Below, piece by piece: positions 34,743-44,638 of a stretch of DNA of 64,000 nt. The stretch spans positions 7,124 to 71,123 of the forward strand of contig JAGCWY010000056.1 in assembly GCA_017961625.1 (NCBI GenBank). The letters are read 5' to 3'. The stretch's first letter is position 1. Each line of letters starts with the position of its first letter. The notes under the pieces are model-generated. The model was not told the DNA's origin, did no database searches, and saw only the letters and a list, made by a program, of their open reading frames with translations. A program made the position numbers and the translations under genes. The stretch is from Ruminococcus sp. (GTDB lineage Bacteria > Bacillota > Clostridia > Oscillospirales > Ruminococcaceae).

Positions 34743-37361
34743 TCATACCCACTCATGATTCTTCTTGATGTAGATATGCTTCAGTATCTGTGCAAGTATA
34801 GTGTATACGAGCATGAGAACAGCAAGCCATATTACATAGGACGGGATCATTATAGGCAGATCGAAAAGCTTTGCAATTGCAGTAAAACCAATAAGAAGTG
34901 TTACTATAACTACTGCCAGCGTGGATAGGTTCAATTGTAATGAAGCACGGTCTTTGATAAACGGTACTTTGGGAGTTCGGATAGTATGAATAACCACGGT
35001 CTGAGAAATTATACCAAACATGAACCAGCCGTTCTGGAAGAAGCCTGCCATATCGTTGCAGTTGAATTTATAAATAAACCACAGCACAAGGAAACATAAG
35101 ACGTCCAGAACAGTACTAAGCAAGCCGAATATCACCATAAATTTCTTTATCCCAGGGATATTCCATTTCTTCGGAAGTCTTATGCTTTCATCTTCAACAT
35201 GGTCGAATGGCATTCCGAGCTGTGCGAAATCGTTGAGGATATTCTGTACAAGGATATGTATAGGCAGAAGCGGCAGGAACGGCAGGAAGATACTTGCTAT
35301 AAGTACAGAGAACATATTACCAAAGTTACCGCTGACAGACATTTTGAGATACTTGGACATATTTGCGAAGGTGCGTCTTCCTTCGATAACACCTTCATCA
35401 AGAACATTAAGGTCTTTTTCAAGCAGGATGATATCCGCAACTTCCTTTGCTATATCTACAGCTGTATCCACTGATATGCCGACATCCGCCTGTTTAAGAG
35501 GCAAGCTGTCGTTTATACCGTCGCCCATATATCCAACTGTATGTCCTTTAGTCTGGAAAGCCTTCACTACACGTTGTTTCTGATATGGTGAAAGTTTTGA
35601 ATAGATATGACATTTCTCGCAAGCTTCATTCAGTTCGTCATCGGTCATTTCTTCGACCTGTGCGCCTGTAAGAGTATAATCCGTTGGTATTCCAAGTCTG
35701 CCGCAGATGTTGATAGCAACTCCTTCTGTATCGCCTGTAAGGACTACTGTGCGAACGCCGTTCTTATGTAGTGCCGCAATTGCCGACTCCGCAGACGGCT
35801 TAGGAGGATCAAGGAAGCCGACAAAACCGATAAGCACCATATCGCTCTCATCGTCTACACCAAATGTCTCAACGTCGTGGATATTGTTTTTCTGTGCAAC
35901 AGCTATTACGCGTATACCCTCAAGGTTATTTTCTGTGGCTATCTTCTGAGCATTATCAATAAGATCCTGTGTGATTGGTTTAACTTCGCCTTCTATTTCG
36001 ATATATCCGCATATTGACAATATTTCTTCTACTGCGCCCTTTGTTATCAGCTGCCTCTTGCCATTTTTGTCTCGCAGTACGACACTCATACGACGGCGGC
36101 TGAAATCAAATGGTATCTCATCTTCGCGCACATAAGCTTCTTTTAAATATGAGAGCTCTTCCTTTTCAGCACGATTGATTATCGCAACATCCATAAGATT
36201 TTTAAGTCCAGTCTGGAAGAAGCTATTCATGAAAGCGTGTCGCAGAACTCTCTTGTCCTCACGTCCGAGAACGTCCATGTATTTTTCAAGCACTATCTCG
36301 TCCTGAGTAAGAGTACCTGTTTTATCCGTACAGAGTACGTCCATTTCTCCGAATGTCTGTATAGCGCCAAGACGCTTTACTATTGTCTGCTTGCGGGACA
36401 TATTAACAGCACCCTTGGCAAGCGACGATGTCATTATAACAGGGAGCATTTCCGGCATAAGTCCTACTGCGATAGTGATACCGAACATCAGCGAATCGAG
36501 CCAGCTTCCCTTAGTGATGAAATTGGCAATAAAAATGATCGGTACCATAACTATCATAAACCTTATGAGCAGCTTGCTGATAGAGTTGATATTGCGTTCA
36601 AAGCTGCTCTTGTCCTGATAGGTGTTTAGGCTCTTTGCCATACTGCCGAGGTAGGTGCGGTTGCCTGTGGTAAGGATGACTGCCTTTGCACTTCCCGAGA
36701 TTATATTGCTTCCCATAAAGCCCAGATTATCAAGCTCACTGATATCCGAACCTTCGGGATCGGGACCTGCAAACTTTTCTACCGGCTGGCTTTCGCCTGT
36801 AAGCTGTGACTGGTCTATAAACAGATCCTTAGTCTCGATGAAACGTACATCACCGGGAAGCATATCGCCTGAAGCGAGCTTTACAACATCACCGGGAACG
36901 ACCTCTTCGATATTTATTTCCATGCTGCTGCCGTTTCTGATAACGTCTATTTTATTCGTTATCATATTCTGGAGCTTCTGGGCTGCAGAGTTGGACTTTT
37001 CCTCCTGTACAAAGGAAATGATACCAGATACTGCAACTACGAATATCAGCATGAGGAAAGTAGCCCAGCTTGGTTTAGCAGCAATAATGACATCGGTTAC
37101 AAGTGTGACTGCTGCAACAATGAGAAGTACTATATTGAACGGATTGATGATCGCTGCACGTACACGTTTCAACAGACTGTTCTCATTACCTGTGTCGATG
37201 ATATTTTTTCCATATTCTTCAAGCCGATCGCTTGCTTCTACCTGATTTAGTCCCTCGTCGCAGGTCTCAAGTCTCTGAAAAAGCTCCTCGTCTGTTATTT
37301 TGGCTATTTCTGCAAGCTGCTTCTCAGCAGCCTGTTTTCTTTCATTCTTGTTTTCTGACAT
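34743..37361 (-). CDS. mgtA: Magnesium-translocating P-type ATPase MgtA
   Basis: 872 residues, close to the usual length. Cation ATPase N-domain; TGES-like LTGESQPVE actuator motif near 187; TM4 with GLMPEMLPVIM; phosphorylation site D346 in DKTGTLT; hinge GDGINDSLPLKQADVGI; C-terminal cation-ATPase TM block. The MgtA/MgtB-specific features (TM4 MPEMLP, N-terminal extension of about 50 residues) support Mg2+ import rather than Ca2+ export. AGGAAGG precedes the ATG. No M-box riboswitch fits in the short leader, so control is probably by a protein. Confidence 0.93.
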   Translation of the reverse strand: MSENKNERKQAAEKQLAEIAKITDEELFQRLETCDEGLNQVEASDRLEEYGKNIIDTGNENSLLKRVRAAIINPFNIVLLIVAAVTLVTDVIIAAKPSWATFLMLIFVVAVSGIISFVQEEKSNSAAQKLQNMITNKIDVIRNGSSMEINIEEVVPGDVVKLASGDMLPGDVRFIETKDLFIDQSQLTGESQPVEKFAGPDPEGSDISELDNLGFMGSNIISGSAKAVILTTGNRTYLGSMAKSLNTYQDKSSFERNINSISKLLIRFMIVMVPIIFIANFITKGSWLDSLMFGITIAVGLMPEMLPVIMTSSLAKGAVNMSRKQTIVKRLGAIQTFGEMDVLCTDKTGTLTQDEIVLEKYMDVLGREDKRVLRHAFMNSFFQTGLKNLMDVAIINRAEKEELSYLKEAYVREDEIPFDFSRRRMSVVLRDKNGKRQLITKGAVEEILSICGYIEIEGEVKPITQDLIDNAQKIATENNLEGIRVIAVAQKNNIHDVETFGVDDESDMVLIGFVGFLDPPKPSAESAIAALHKNGVRTVVLTGDTEGVAINICGRLGIPTDYTLTGAQVEEMTDDELNEACEKCHIYSKLSPYQKQRVVKAFQTKGHTVGYMGDGINDSLPLKQADVGISVDTAVDIAKEVADIILLEKDLNVLDEGVIEGRRTFANMSKYLKMSVSGNFGNMFSVLIASIFLPFLPLLPIHILVQNILNDFAQLGMPFDHVEDESIRLPKKWNIPGIKKFMVIFGLLSTVLDVLCFLVLWFIYKFNCNDMAGFFQNGWFMFGIISQTVVIHTIRTPKVPFIKDRASLQLNLSTLAVVIVTLLIGFTAIAKLFDLPIMIPSYVIWLAVLMLVYTILAQILKHIYIKKNHEWV

Positions 37362-37420
37362 ATTATGCCTTCCTGTTATAAACTAACTATTTTGAGAAAT
37401 CCTATTTCAACGTATATTAC

Positions 37421-37450
37421 ATTATACCATTTTAGATATTAATAAGTCAA
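37421..37450 (-). promoter_or_regulatory. Promoter of mgtA
   Basis: On the minus strand TTGACT (37445-37450) and TATAAT (37421-37426) have 18-base spacing; the leader is about 50 bases. The gap 37451-37810 is AT-rich and shows no convincing gene. Confidence 0.65.
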
Positions 37451-37817
37451 GAAACATTAGATTTATATGACAGTACCATGAATATGATTTATAATCATTA
37501 TAAGAAAAAAGTAATCAAGAATGGTGGTGAGTATAATGTGGGTAAAAAGCTACAAAAGTTGCCATTTTATTGACCAAACGCATATTTAATCATCAAAAGA
37601 GCGAGATTTAGGCTATATTTTGCAAAATAATATAAATATCCTATATTAATCGAAATCATAAGGTTCAACAGCACTAATAAATCACTGACAATGACAATAA
37701 TTAATAGTCAGAACAACGATTTTTGAGGAAGTATGCCTTTTTATGTCACAAATCCCGTTGCTGATACGTATATCTAACCAGGTGACATTATTCATCAAAG
37801 TAAAAGGAGTAATAAAT

Positions 37818-38684
37818 ATGAAAAGATCATTCATTCCGTTTGCACTTGCCGCTGCCCTGTGTACACTAACGTCCTGCGGCAGCAAGGCAGACAAGGAGCA
37901 GTCTTCGTCTGCTCTGTCCGCGGATACCACCACCGCGGTGACTACCGCTGCCAATACCGAATCGGCAGCAGATACCACTACAACTGCGAAGAATAGTACC
38001 GAAGCAGTTTCCGTCACAACATCTGATACCGGAAATGCAGACTATTCCGAATATCAGAGCATTGCCCTAGATCTCGTTGAAAGATATTACGAGATGCACC
38101 CGAATTTTTTATTCAAATTCAATTCTTTCATAAATCTTGATGACACTGTGACCTTTAAGCTTGCTGATCCATTTATGCAGCGTGAGATAACAGATGTTGT
38201 ATTTGCACGTATCTCTGGAAAAGGTCTTGAACTCAATTCAATGGAAGATATCATGGATTACAAGAAAACTGTTTACTCAAAGAGCTTTGCAGAAAAATAT
38301 CCTATGAGTGAGCCTGCCGTTATAAGCGATGAATACAGCAACGGAGACTATATAGATGAGACAAACATCGACAACCTTGACCTGCTCTATTACGAAAACT
38401 ATATAATTTACAAGGGCAATTTATATGCAAGTACGGTGTTGCCGCGTGTCGGCTGGATAGGTCATACCGCTCCTACCGAACCTGTGATAATAACAGATGT
38501 TACAGATAGCTCCTTCAGAGCTTATTATCCGGGATACTGTGGTACTCCCGATATGGAGCACTCTCAGTCCTGCGATATCGTTGATTTTATTATCGACCCA
38601 GACTGCGGCGAATGGAGAATAAACGACATTTTGACACAGAATCACTCCGTATATGAAGAAAAAGCCGCAGAGCTCAACAGCTAA
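37818..38684 (+). CDS. Lipoprotein of unknown function
   Basis: 288 residues from the ATG at 37818 (AAAGGAG, 8 bases upstream); a longer frame has no RBS. Type II signal peptide with lipobox LTSC, then about 65 residues of Ala/Thr/Ser linker. The mature domain has aromatic-rich blocks (EYQSIALDLVERYYEM, DEYSNGDYIDETNID, YYPGYCGTPDMEH) and two Cys that could form a disulfide. Not recognised. Monocistronic, converging on the next lipoprotein, sharing a hairpin. Confidence 0.7.
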   Translation: MKRSFIPFALAAALCTLTSCGSKADKEQSSSALSADTTTAVTTAANTESAADTTTTAKNSTEAVSVTTSDTGNADYSEYQSIALDLVERYYEMHPNFLFKFNSFINLDDTVTFKLADPFMQREITDVVFARISGKGLELNSMEDIMDYKKTVYSKSFAEKYPMSEPAVISDEYSNGDYIDETNIDNLDLLYYENYIIYKGNLYASTVLPRVGWIGHTAPTEPVIITDVTDSSFRAYYPGYCGTPDMEHSQSCDIVDFIIDPDCGEWRINDILTQNHSVYEEKAAELNS

Positions 38685-38737
38685 ATAGATAAAAAGATAA
38701 AAAGATAAAAGAACCAAAAGAAAGTCATATATATCAT

Positions 38738-38776
38738 AACAGGAACAGGGAAGCATCAGCTTCCCTGTTCCTGTTT
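38738..38776. terminator. Strong hairpin between convergent lipoprotein genes
   Basis: A perfect 17-bp stem (aacaggaacagggaagc and its complement, 4-base loop), followed by short T stretches. Confidence 0.75.
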
Positions 38777-38822
38777 GCATAAACGAGGTCTTTATCTATT
38801 TTTCATCTGAAGTTCTTTTTTA

Positions 38823-39653
38823 TCAGCCTACCGAAGAGATTCTGCCTTCGATATCATTGACCGCATCTCCTGCAACAACAATCTTCAATATAAAATCATC
38901 ATCTATTCTTCTTGCATAAATTGCACGAGGAACAGAAAAACAGGTGTATGCAGCCTTTGTATATTCAGCACCGCCCATAGTGACATTTACGGGTTCGCAT
39001 ATATCCGTTACATCAATGTCGGGAGAGAAATCCATAACATAGTTCTTTATGTAATCCTCCGCAGTCATATCGGCAGCTTCGGGATATCCGAGCTTTGTGT
39101 TAACGAACCATACCGTTACATCTCCGATCATATCACCGTATTCAACAGAAGCTTCGCTAAAGGCAGTGTTGTACAGCCTGCGTGCTTCCTCGTCCATAAA
39201 TCTTGTAGGCATCATATACTCAGTATAAAGATCTTCCCTGTTGCGGAAGTTCACACCCTCGGGAGCAGTTATTTTTATGCCTGCATAATCGGAAATATAT
39301 ACATTTTCCTCGGTTCTTCCCTCCCTGTAGTTCGTTCCGACAGTGGGGTCAAGATAATATCTGTTCTCTTCATCCTCGTACTGCCCCTTCTCCTGAAATA
39401 CTGTTGTGGTCTTTGCTTCCGAACTGTCAGCCTGCTCTGTATCTGCGTAGGTCACTGTTTCGCTGAGCAGGCTCAGTCCGGCTTCTTCACTGGAAGCGGT
39501 GTTGGTCGTTTTAACGTCTTTCCTTGCTGCTTCCGTGGTCTCAACAACAATTATGGGACCTTGATCGTTCTCTCCACTGTACCTAAAATCAGTGCACGAT
39601 GAAAGCGTGCATACTGCTGCTGAAAGTGTTAAGATAATTGCTGCTTTTTTCAT
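38823..39653 (-). CDS. Lipoprotein, paralogue of the one at 11420-12166
   Basis: 276 residues from the ATG at 39653 (AAAAGGAG upstream); the longer frame upstream is unsupported. Lipobox LSSC, a Thr/Ala linker, then a domain sharing long blocks with the lipoprotein at 11420: DYAGIKITAPEG, LYTEYMMPTRFMDE, VTVWFVNTKL and IYARRIDDDFILKI. The spacing of the blocks is the same, so this is true paralogy rather than chance. Function unknown; outer face of the membrane. Confidence 0.75.
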   Translation of the reverse strand: MKKAAIILTLSAAVCTLSSCTDFRYSGENDQGPIIVVETTEAARKDVKTTNTASSEEAGLSLLSETVTYADTEQADSSEAKTTTVFQEKGQYEDEENRYYLDPTVGTNYREGRTEENVYISDYAGIKITAPEGVNFRNREDLYTEYMMPTRFMDEEARRLYNTAFSEASVEYGDMIGDVTVWFVNTKLGYPEAADMTAEDYIKNYVMDFSPDIDVTDICEPVNVTMGGAEYTKAAYTCFSVPRAIYARRIDDDFILKIVVAGDAVNDIEGRISSVG

Positions 39654-39875
39654 AATTGTTACTCCTTTTTTCCGGTGTTTCACCGTTATTTTCATTTGTT
39701 CTTTTGGGGAAATATTTCCTATCTGTCCTGAAATATCTCTGTATTTAATGCCTTTCATATACAACATTCGTATCCGATAAAACAAGTGTTGCATCTGAGG
39801 GAAAGATTATTTACACCATTGCTTTTACGGAGCACCGTATGCATGATACTTCTGGCGATCTCAGAGCTTATATTT

Positions 39876-40691
39876 TTATTCGAGTCCCGGTATCTTAAAA
39901 CTCTTTCCTTCATCAAGTCCCCATGATTTAAACATTCTGTTATAAAATGTGGGTCGGGCAAAATCGTATTCCATTCCCGGCTGGAAGAATGAGTGAGGCA
40001 TACCCATATGGTTAAGAGATTCAAGACCCCTTTCAAATTCTTCAAGCTTTGCCTTTGGTACAGACAATATCACATCATCCTCACTCGTTCCGGCTCTTGA
40101 AAAGTCGCCTGGGTCAGGAAATGAAACGCGATACTCGTCCTTTGTAAGTGAGGGAACTATGCCCCATACGCAAGAATCTATGGCGTCAAACTCCGTCTTC
40201 ATGGTGGTGCCGGTCTGTGTCTTGATGCCGAACAGGATGGTTCTCAGCTCGGCGTTGCGACAGTTTATTATCACTGCGTCAGGTTCAAAGTCAGCTTTTC
40301 CAAGAGGCGCTGTAAGTATACCTTTATACATACCTGCCGGAAGATGCGGCATTCTCTCAATAAACGCAGCGGCTGCGTCAGGATCGAATATACCTATGAC
40401 GGGAAGGAGCTCGTTGAACTCTGGTGTTCCCTTTTTCAATTCTACATGACCGTAAGCAAAAAGCGGAGCCCAGCACCAGTGATCCTGCTTCTGCATATAC
40501 ACTGTCTTTCCTTCTCTTCTTGATAGGGCAAAAGCCTGACACAGTGCAAGATGCTGACCTAGATCGCGGAGAGGACAGACGGCATTCTCTGGTACCTCTG
40601 CCTCGTCAGTTATCATTTTAAGTGCCATTGCATCGTAACGCTGTCCAATAGTGCTCCTCAACAATTCTGAAATACGCTTGTTTTGTTCCAT
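39876..40691 (-). CDS. DUF169 family protein
   Basis: 271 residues, soluble. It shows the DUF169 pattern: a Cys-containing N-terminal part (VCPLRDLGQHLALCQAFALSR), WCWAPLFAYG, PDAVIINCRNAELRTIL and a late CVWGIVPSL. Family function is unknown; Cys-rich members have been suggested to bind cofactors. AAGGAG precedes the ATG. It sits alone between lipoprotein and CotH genes; 40700-40930 is AT-rich with no gene. Confidence 0.75.
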   Translation of the reverse strand: MEQNKRISELLRSTIGQRYDAMALKMITDEAEVPENAVCPLRDLGQHLALCQAFALSRREGKTVYMQKQDHWCWAPLFAYGHVELKKGTPEFNELLPVIGIFDPDAAAAFIERMPHLPAGMYKGILTAPLGKADFEPDAVIINCRNAELRTILFGIKTQTGTTMKTEFDAIDSCVWGIVPSLTKDEYRVSFPDPGDFSRAGTSEDDVILSVPKAKLEEFERGLESLNHMGMPHSFFQPGMEYDFARPTFYNRMFKSWGLDEGKSFKIPGLE

Positions 40692-40929
40692 GGTAAGTAT
40701 TCTCCTTAATTATATCTTATAACGACTTCATGTACCGAATTCCTCAGACTGCTTATCTCAGGCATATCAATAATGAGCTTCTATAATAATATTCGTTTCA
40801 AAAACACAAAATGTAACAACTTTGAAAAAAATATTTGAAAAAATTTTTCTTGAAGATAATATATGTGCAGACTAGAAAACACTCAGCACTTACAACTGCT
40901 CATCATCCCGCCTATACACAGACTGTAAA

Positions 40930-40967
40930 GAAAAAAACAGGTGCAAAACTTTGTTTTACACCTGTTG
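40930..40967 (-). terminator. Terminator of the CotH/peptide operon
   Basis: A 14-bp stem with one mismatch (aacaggtgcaaaac with gttttacacctgtt), followed on the minus strand by seven T. Confidence 0.8.
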
Positions 40968-40972
40968 CTATT

Positions 40973-41089
40973 TCATTTCACTTCAGGCGTTAAAGTATCG
41001 CCCTGCTCTGTTAACTTATTGCTCACAGTAATTACGTCTTCTGCTTCAAAAAAGATGATTTCCATTTCAGCCTTTGTATACTGCTTCAT
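40973..41089 (-). CDS. 38-residue peptide, translationally coupled to the CotH gene
   Basis: ATG at 41089 opens 38 codons beginning MKQYTKAEMEIIFFEAED and ending in TPEVK. AAAGGAG lies 8 bases upstream, formed by the last codons of the CotH gene, whose stop is only 3 bases before this ATG. A proper terminator starts right after, so the operon is built to make this peptide. The aromatic/basic N-terminus plus EAEDVIT-like core resembles short acidic peptides common in Ruminococcaceae and sometimes compared to RiPP leaders; that resemblance is from memory. The C-terminal half has four Ser/Thr. Confidence 0.7.
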   Translation of the reverse strand: MKQYTKAEMEIIFFEAEDVITVSNKLTEQGDTLTPEVK

Positions 41090-41092
41090 AAC

Positions 41093-44000
41093 TTATTCTC
41101 CTTTCCTGTATTCCATTGTAGCATTATAATATGCAAATAACGAAGATACTGCATCCTTCGCCAACTCATCAAAGTCATTGCTGCTGATAACTGCATATAC
41201 ATAGGAAAGAGCAGATACACTGTATGAAGCTGTTCCGTTATCAGTTGTTATACTTACTGAATAAGTATCTCCGAGCTGATGCGCCGAGATATTTGATATC
41301 GTTATCCTACGGCGTCCGTCATTCTGCTTTACGACAGTTACAGGATCACCGTTAACAGTTACAGCAATATCCCCCTCGTATCCGGAGATAGTATCAAAGT
41401 AGATATTGATCGAAGTTTCGGCATTAAGCGAAAGAGAATACTTTATCTCCTCTATATCCGATGTACCGAGGTCAAAGCTGTGCTGATATTTTCTGACATT
41501 CTCCTTTACGCTGTCATAATTATAGGAAGCTTTGTAGAACTTCTTCATTTCCTTATGCTCACTGCCCACAGTCCAGTTATTATTGTCTGCAAGGAAGGGC
41601 TGGACATAGTGTCCGTAATCGGCTATGGCATGGATAAGCTCAAGAGTTTTTCCGTCATAACTCTCAGCATTTTCTTCTATTGCCTCAAGGTATTTCAGCA
41701 CGGAATAATCCTTTGTCACCGTCTGTCCATCTCCGTAATGGAATACTGCATTTATCGTATCAGCCATTTCTACGGAAGTAACATAACAGGTAAAGCCATA
41801 GTACTCGCCGGACTGATTTATGCACTTTTCATCGTAAGGGTCTGTGGAGGTCTTGCCGTTAACGGTGAATTCCATGAAGCTTGCAGCTCTTTCAACATCT
41901 GAAAGCGATGACAGATCAAGATAGAAGTTCACGCCTATCTGTCCACTGAGAACGAGGCTGCTAGCCATGAATTCAGGAGCATTGCTCTTCCAGCCCGCAT
42001 AGAGCGTCATATCATCTGAGGGGCGCAGCGGAAATTCACACAAGACAGTACATTCTTTGTCTATGAACCAGCCGGTAAACGTGAAACCTTTTCTCTCGGG
42101 CTCCTCAACGGTTTTTATTTTTTTACAAGCCTCTACAGTAACAGGCGCAAGATTACTTCCGCCATTAGAGTTAAGAGTGACAGTGAATGAAGGTTTTACA
42201 TTGTCCTGAGCGTACCATGCGCCGTCTGCGCCGGATCTCGGACGTATATAATCCCTGTAACGAGGCGAGTCAAAGCTGTAGTCCACCTCTTCAAAGTCAC
42301 CTTCAACAGAGTTGTCGTCCGTATCCCTAAAGCCTACACGCCTTACGGTACTCTTTTTGGACTGAACTCCCGAAGCTGCCTTTTCATAGTACAGTGCAGT
42401 CTCGCTGCTTACAGGCACGCCGTCCTCCTTATCGTTTCCTGAAACCGCAAACATATCTACATAACCGGAAATGACTGGCTTACTTGCAGTGTTGTCATAT
42501 ACGCCAGAATCAGCAGGTATGAGCGAATTGCTGTCAAGCAGGACTACCGACAAGCCCTTATTGTTTATCACCTGATTCCATGACTGGTCAAAGCTGTCTA
42601 TCGTGAAAGCTCCCTCTTCCGGATCCTTTACGCTGGCGCATTTCACAAGATACGAGGAGTGTGATCCTATTGTTCCCGAAAGCTCAAGTTTGCTCCATTC
42701 CTTATTGTCTCCGCCGTCGATGCTTGATCTATATTGCAGAGACCACCCCTTCAAGTTGATGTCTTCACCAGTCGGATTGTACAGCTCAATAAAGCTGTCA
42801 GATGAGTATGCCTCCTTCTTTTTTCCGCCGTAGACCTGATTGATAACTACATGAGGAACGCTGACATCATAGACATAGGAGTTTTCATTTATTTTATATG
42901 GAGCTCCTTTTCTTTCAGTCAGCTCTACCTCACCAGCGGTATTTACGCCAGCAAGCGCTGCCCGGATAGCAGCAGTAGTCTCGTCCAGCTCAGCTTGTGT
43001 AAAATCAAGAGCATAAACATCTACAGCCAGTGCTTCCTCCAGGGCGTCATGGTTACCGTAAGCTGAACCGATGTAGGCAAGAGCACCTTCACGTGCTTTG
43101 TAATAGTCGGAGAAGTCAAGCGACCAGCCTGATGTAGAGTTGTCTATCCAGCTGTTTCTTTCTGTGTAAAAATCCAGCAATGTGTTTTTTACAGTCTCAA
43201 CAGACTTGGCAGTTCCGTTCCACCTCTTGGTGTCCGAATCCCAGCTCTCTTGCAGCGATTCGCCATAGGTATCTATATACTCATTAATATATGCGTTGAG
43301 ATCCGTACAGATATTCTTCGATTTCTCGAATTCGTTACGGTAAAGCTTTTTGAAGCTTTCCTTCATGAAAAGATAATTGCCGAAATTGATATTGTTTGTA
43401 TGTATAGGCGACCAGTATGAAGCACCTGATTTATAGTCATTGTCATAATCCCAGACAGGTCCCAGCTTCAGAGGCTCGTTCTCTCCGGCAGCATACCAGT
43501 ACATATTTGAGCCGCCGCCGTCACTGTTGCACATATAGTCCTTTGCAAGATACCATGACGCAAAATTAGCTGCGTCAATATATGAAAGATACTCCGTGTT
43601 ATCGCCTTTAACGATGCTTGCCGTTCCAGTGCTGACTTTTTCCTTTATAGCAGCAGTCTGCTGCTCGTCAAGCTCATCGGCATCAGGTGTCTTGAAAGTA
43701 AAACCCATCTGCTCACGCTGTTTATCCACCTTGAAGTAATCATCGCCGGCATTCCACCAATAAGCATCATTTTCTACAACAAAGCCTGTATCGTCGAAAT
43801 CAAGCTCTTTTGTTATCTGATCTACGGGCTGTGACAGAATATAGCATCCCCTGTAATCGCCATTGACGTATACGTTGACATACTCGAATTCAGGCTGCCA
43901 TTCAGAGCCGCAGTATTCCGCAGCCCAGTTGGAAAACAGGAAATTCAGGCTGGTGCCGTCCCTGAGGAGCACCCATGTCTTGGAGCTGCTGTCTGTTCCG

Positions 44001-44431
44001 AAGGACTGCTTGCTGCTCAGCTTTACCTTATAGGGCTTTTTCTTGCCGGAAGCTGAGGTGTTTCCTCTGATCTTGATCTTTGCTTCTTCATCAATAACAG
44101 ACGTTATCTTGCCGTTCGGGTCGGTGTACTCCACCTTGCAGTTTACATACTCGTTGTTAATGATCGTAGCGCCCCAACAGTTCTCAGGGTGACTGATATA
44201 GTCACATGTAGGCTCTACCGAATCTTCTGTCATAATACTAAGTGTCGAAATACTTTTTGTCTCTGTGTTTTCAGCTGCTGCGCCGGTGCTTACCGGACTG
44301 AGGTCCCCGGTAAAGTACAGTGAAGTACTCATAACAAGTACAGCCGACAAGATACCTGACAGTGAACGTTTCAGGAGATCACAGCAGGAAGCAGGAGCTT
44401 TCAGTTCTCTTGTTTGTCCTTTTTTACTCAT
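41093..44431 (-). CDS. Large secreted CotH-family protein with lamin-tail domain
   Basis: 1112 residues. Signal peptide about 20-53 (long basic N-region). CotH domain about 75-440: KIKIRGNTSASGKKKPYKVKL, YVNVYVNGDYRGCYILSQPV and PVWDYDND supplying the D-x-D metal motif of the CotH protein-kinase fold. Lamin-tail domain about 525-640 (VVINQVYGG, SFIELYNPTGEDINLKGWSL). A Listeria-Bacteroides repeat follows about 745-820 (TVTLNSNGGS, GFTFTGWFIDKECT). Two further beta domains end the chain. No dockerin found. A surface-anchored or released protein with possible kinase activity on secreted proteins is inferred from CotH. GAGGG precedes the ATG; the coupled 38-residue peptide follows. Confidence 0.88.
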   Translation of the reverse strand: MSKKGQTRELKAPASCCDLLKRSLSGILSAVLVMSTSLYFTGDLSPVSTGAAAENTETKSISTLSIMTEDSVEPTCDYISHPENCWGATIINNEYVNCKVEYTDPNGKITSVIDEEAKIKIRGNTSASGKKKPYKVKLSSKQSFGTDSSSKTWVLLRDGTSLNFLFSNWAAEYCGSEWQPEFEYVNVYVNGDYRGCYILSQPVDQITKELDFDDTGFVVENDAYWWNAGDDYFKVDKQREQMGFTFKTPDADELDEQQTAAIKEKVSTGTASIVKGDNTEYLSYIDAANFASWYLAKDYMCNSDGGGSNMYWYAAGENEPLKLGPVWDYDNDYKSGASYWSPIHTNNINFGNYLFMKESFKKLYRNEFEKSKNICTDLNAYINEYIDTYGESLQESWDSDTKRWNGTAKSVETVKNTLLDFYTERNSWIDNSTSGWSLDFSDYYKAREGALAYIGSAYGNHDALEEALAVDVYALDFTQAELDETTAAIRAALAGVNTAGEVELTERKGAPYKINENSYVYDVSVPHVVINQVYGGKKKEAYSSDSFIELYNPTGEDINLKGWSLQYRSSIDGGDNKEWSKLELSGTIGSHSSYLVKCASVKDPEEGAFTIDSFDQSWNQVINNKGLSVVLLDSNSLIPADSGVYDNTASKPVISGYVDMFAVSGNDKEDGVPVSSETALYYEKAASGVQSKKSTVRRVGFRDTDDNSVEGDFEEVDYSFDSPRYRDYIRPRSGADGAWYAQDNVKPSFTVTLNSNGGSNLAPVTVEACKKIKTVEEPERKGFTFTGWFIDKECTVLCEFPLRPSDDMTLYAGWKSNAPEFMASSLVLSGQIGVNFYLDLSSLSDVERAASFMEFTVNGKTSTDPYDEKCINQSGEYYGFTCYVTSVEMADTINAVFHYGDGQTVTKDYSVLKYLEAIEENAESYDGKTLELIHAIADYGHYVQPFLADNNNWTVGSEHKEMKKFYKASYNYDSVKENVRKYQHSFDLGTSDIEEIKYSLSLNAETSINIYFDTISGYEGDIAVTVNGDPVTVVKQNDGRRRITISNISAHQLGDTYSVSITTDNGTASYSVSALSYVYAVISSNDFDELAKDAVSSLFAYYNATMEYRKGE

Positions 44432-44469
44432 GTTTTTCCCTCAATTCTTGCATATTACACCGTAAAAAG

Positions 44470-44523
44470 CGTTTCTCCTTTTAGTGCGTATGATAGTATA
44501 CCAAACATGAGGAAAAAAGTCAA
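44470..44523 (-). promoter_or_regulatory. Promoter of the CotH gene with an orphan Shine-Dalgarno
   Basis: TTGACT (44518-44523) and TATACT (44495-44500) have 17-base spacing on the minus strand. Close to the predicted 5' end of the transcript lies AAAAGGAG (about 44476-44483) with no start codon behind it; the gene's own RBS is about 40 bases further. The same arrangement precedes the GH11/GH43 gene. Confidence 0.6.
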
Positions 44524-44638
44524 GTCAAAAATAGCTCTAGCCTACGATATTTTGCTATTTTGCTATAAAGTCACATTTCAGGTCATCAAAGTATCATGAA
44601 GTGTCATATAAATCGTATACAGGCTGTGGACTGAAGCT

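Noticed and set aside
37362..37450. M-box magnesium riboswitch upstream of mgtA
   Set aside because: The leader is only about 50 bases, while the M-box needs about 150, and no matching conserved segments were found.
37539..37592. 17-codon frame with a purine-rich upstream stretch between mgtA and the lipoprotein gene
   Set aside because: Too short, no terminator or coupling, and no protein-like pattern.
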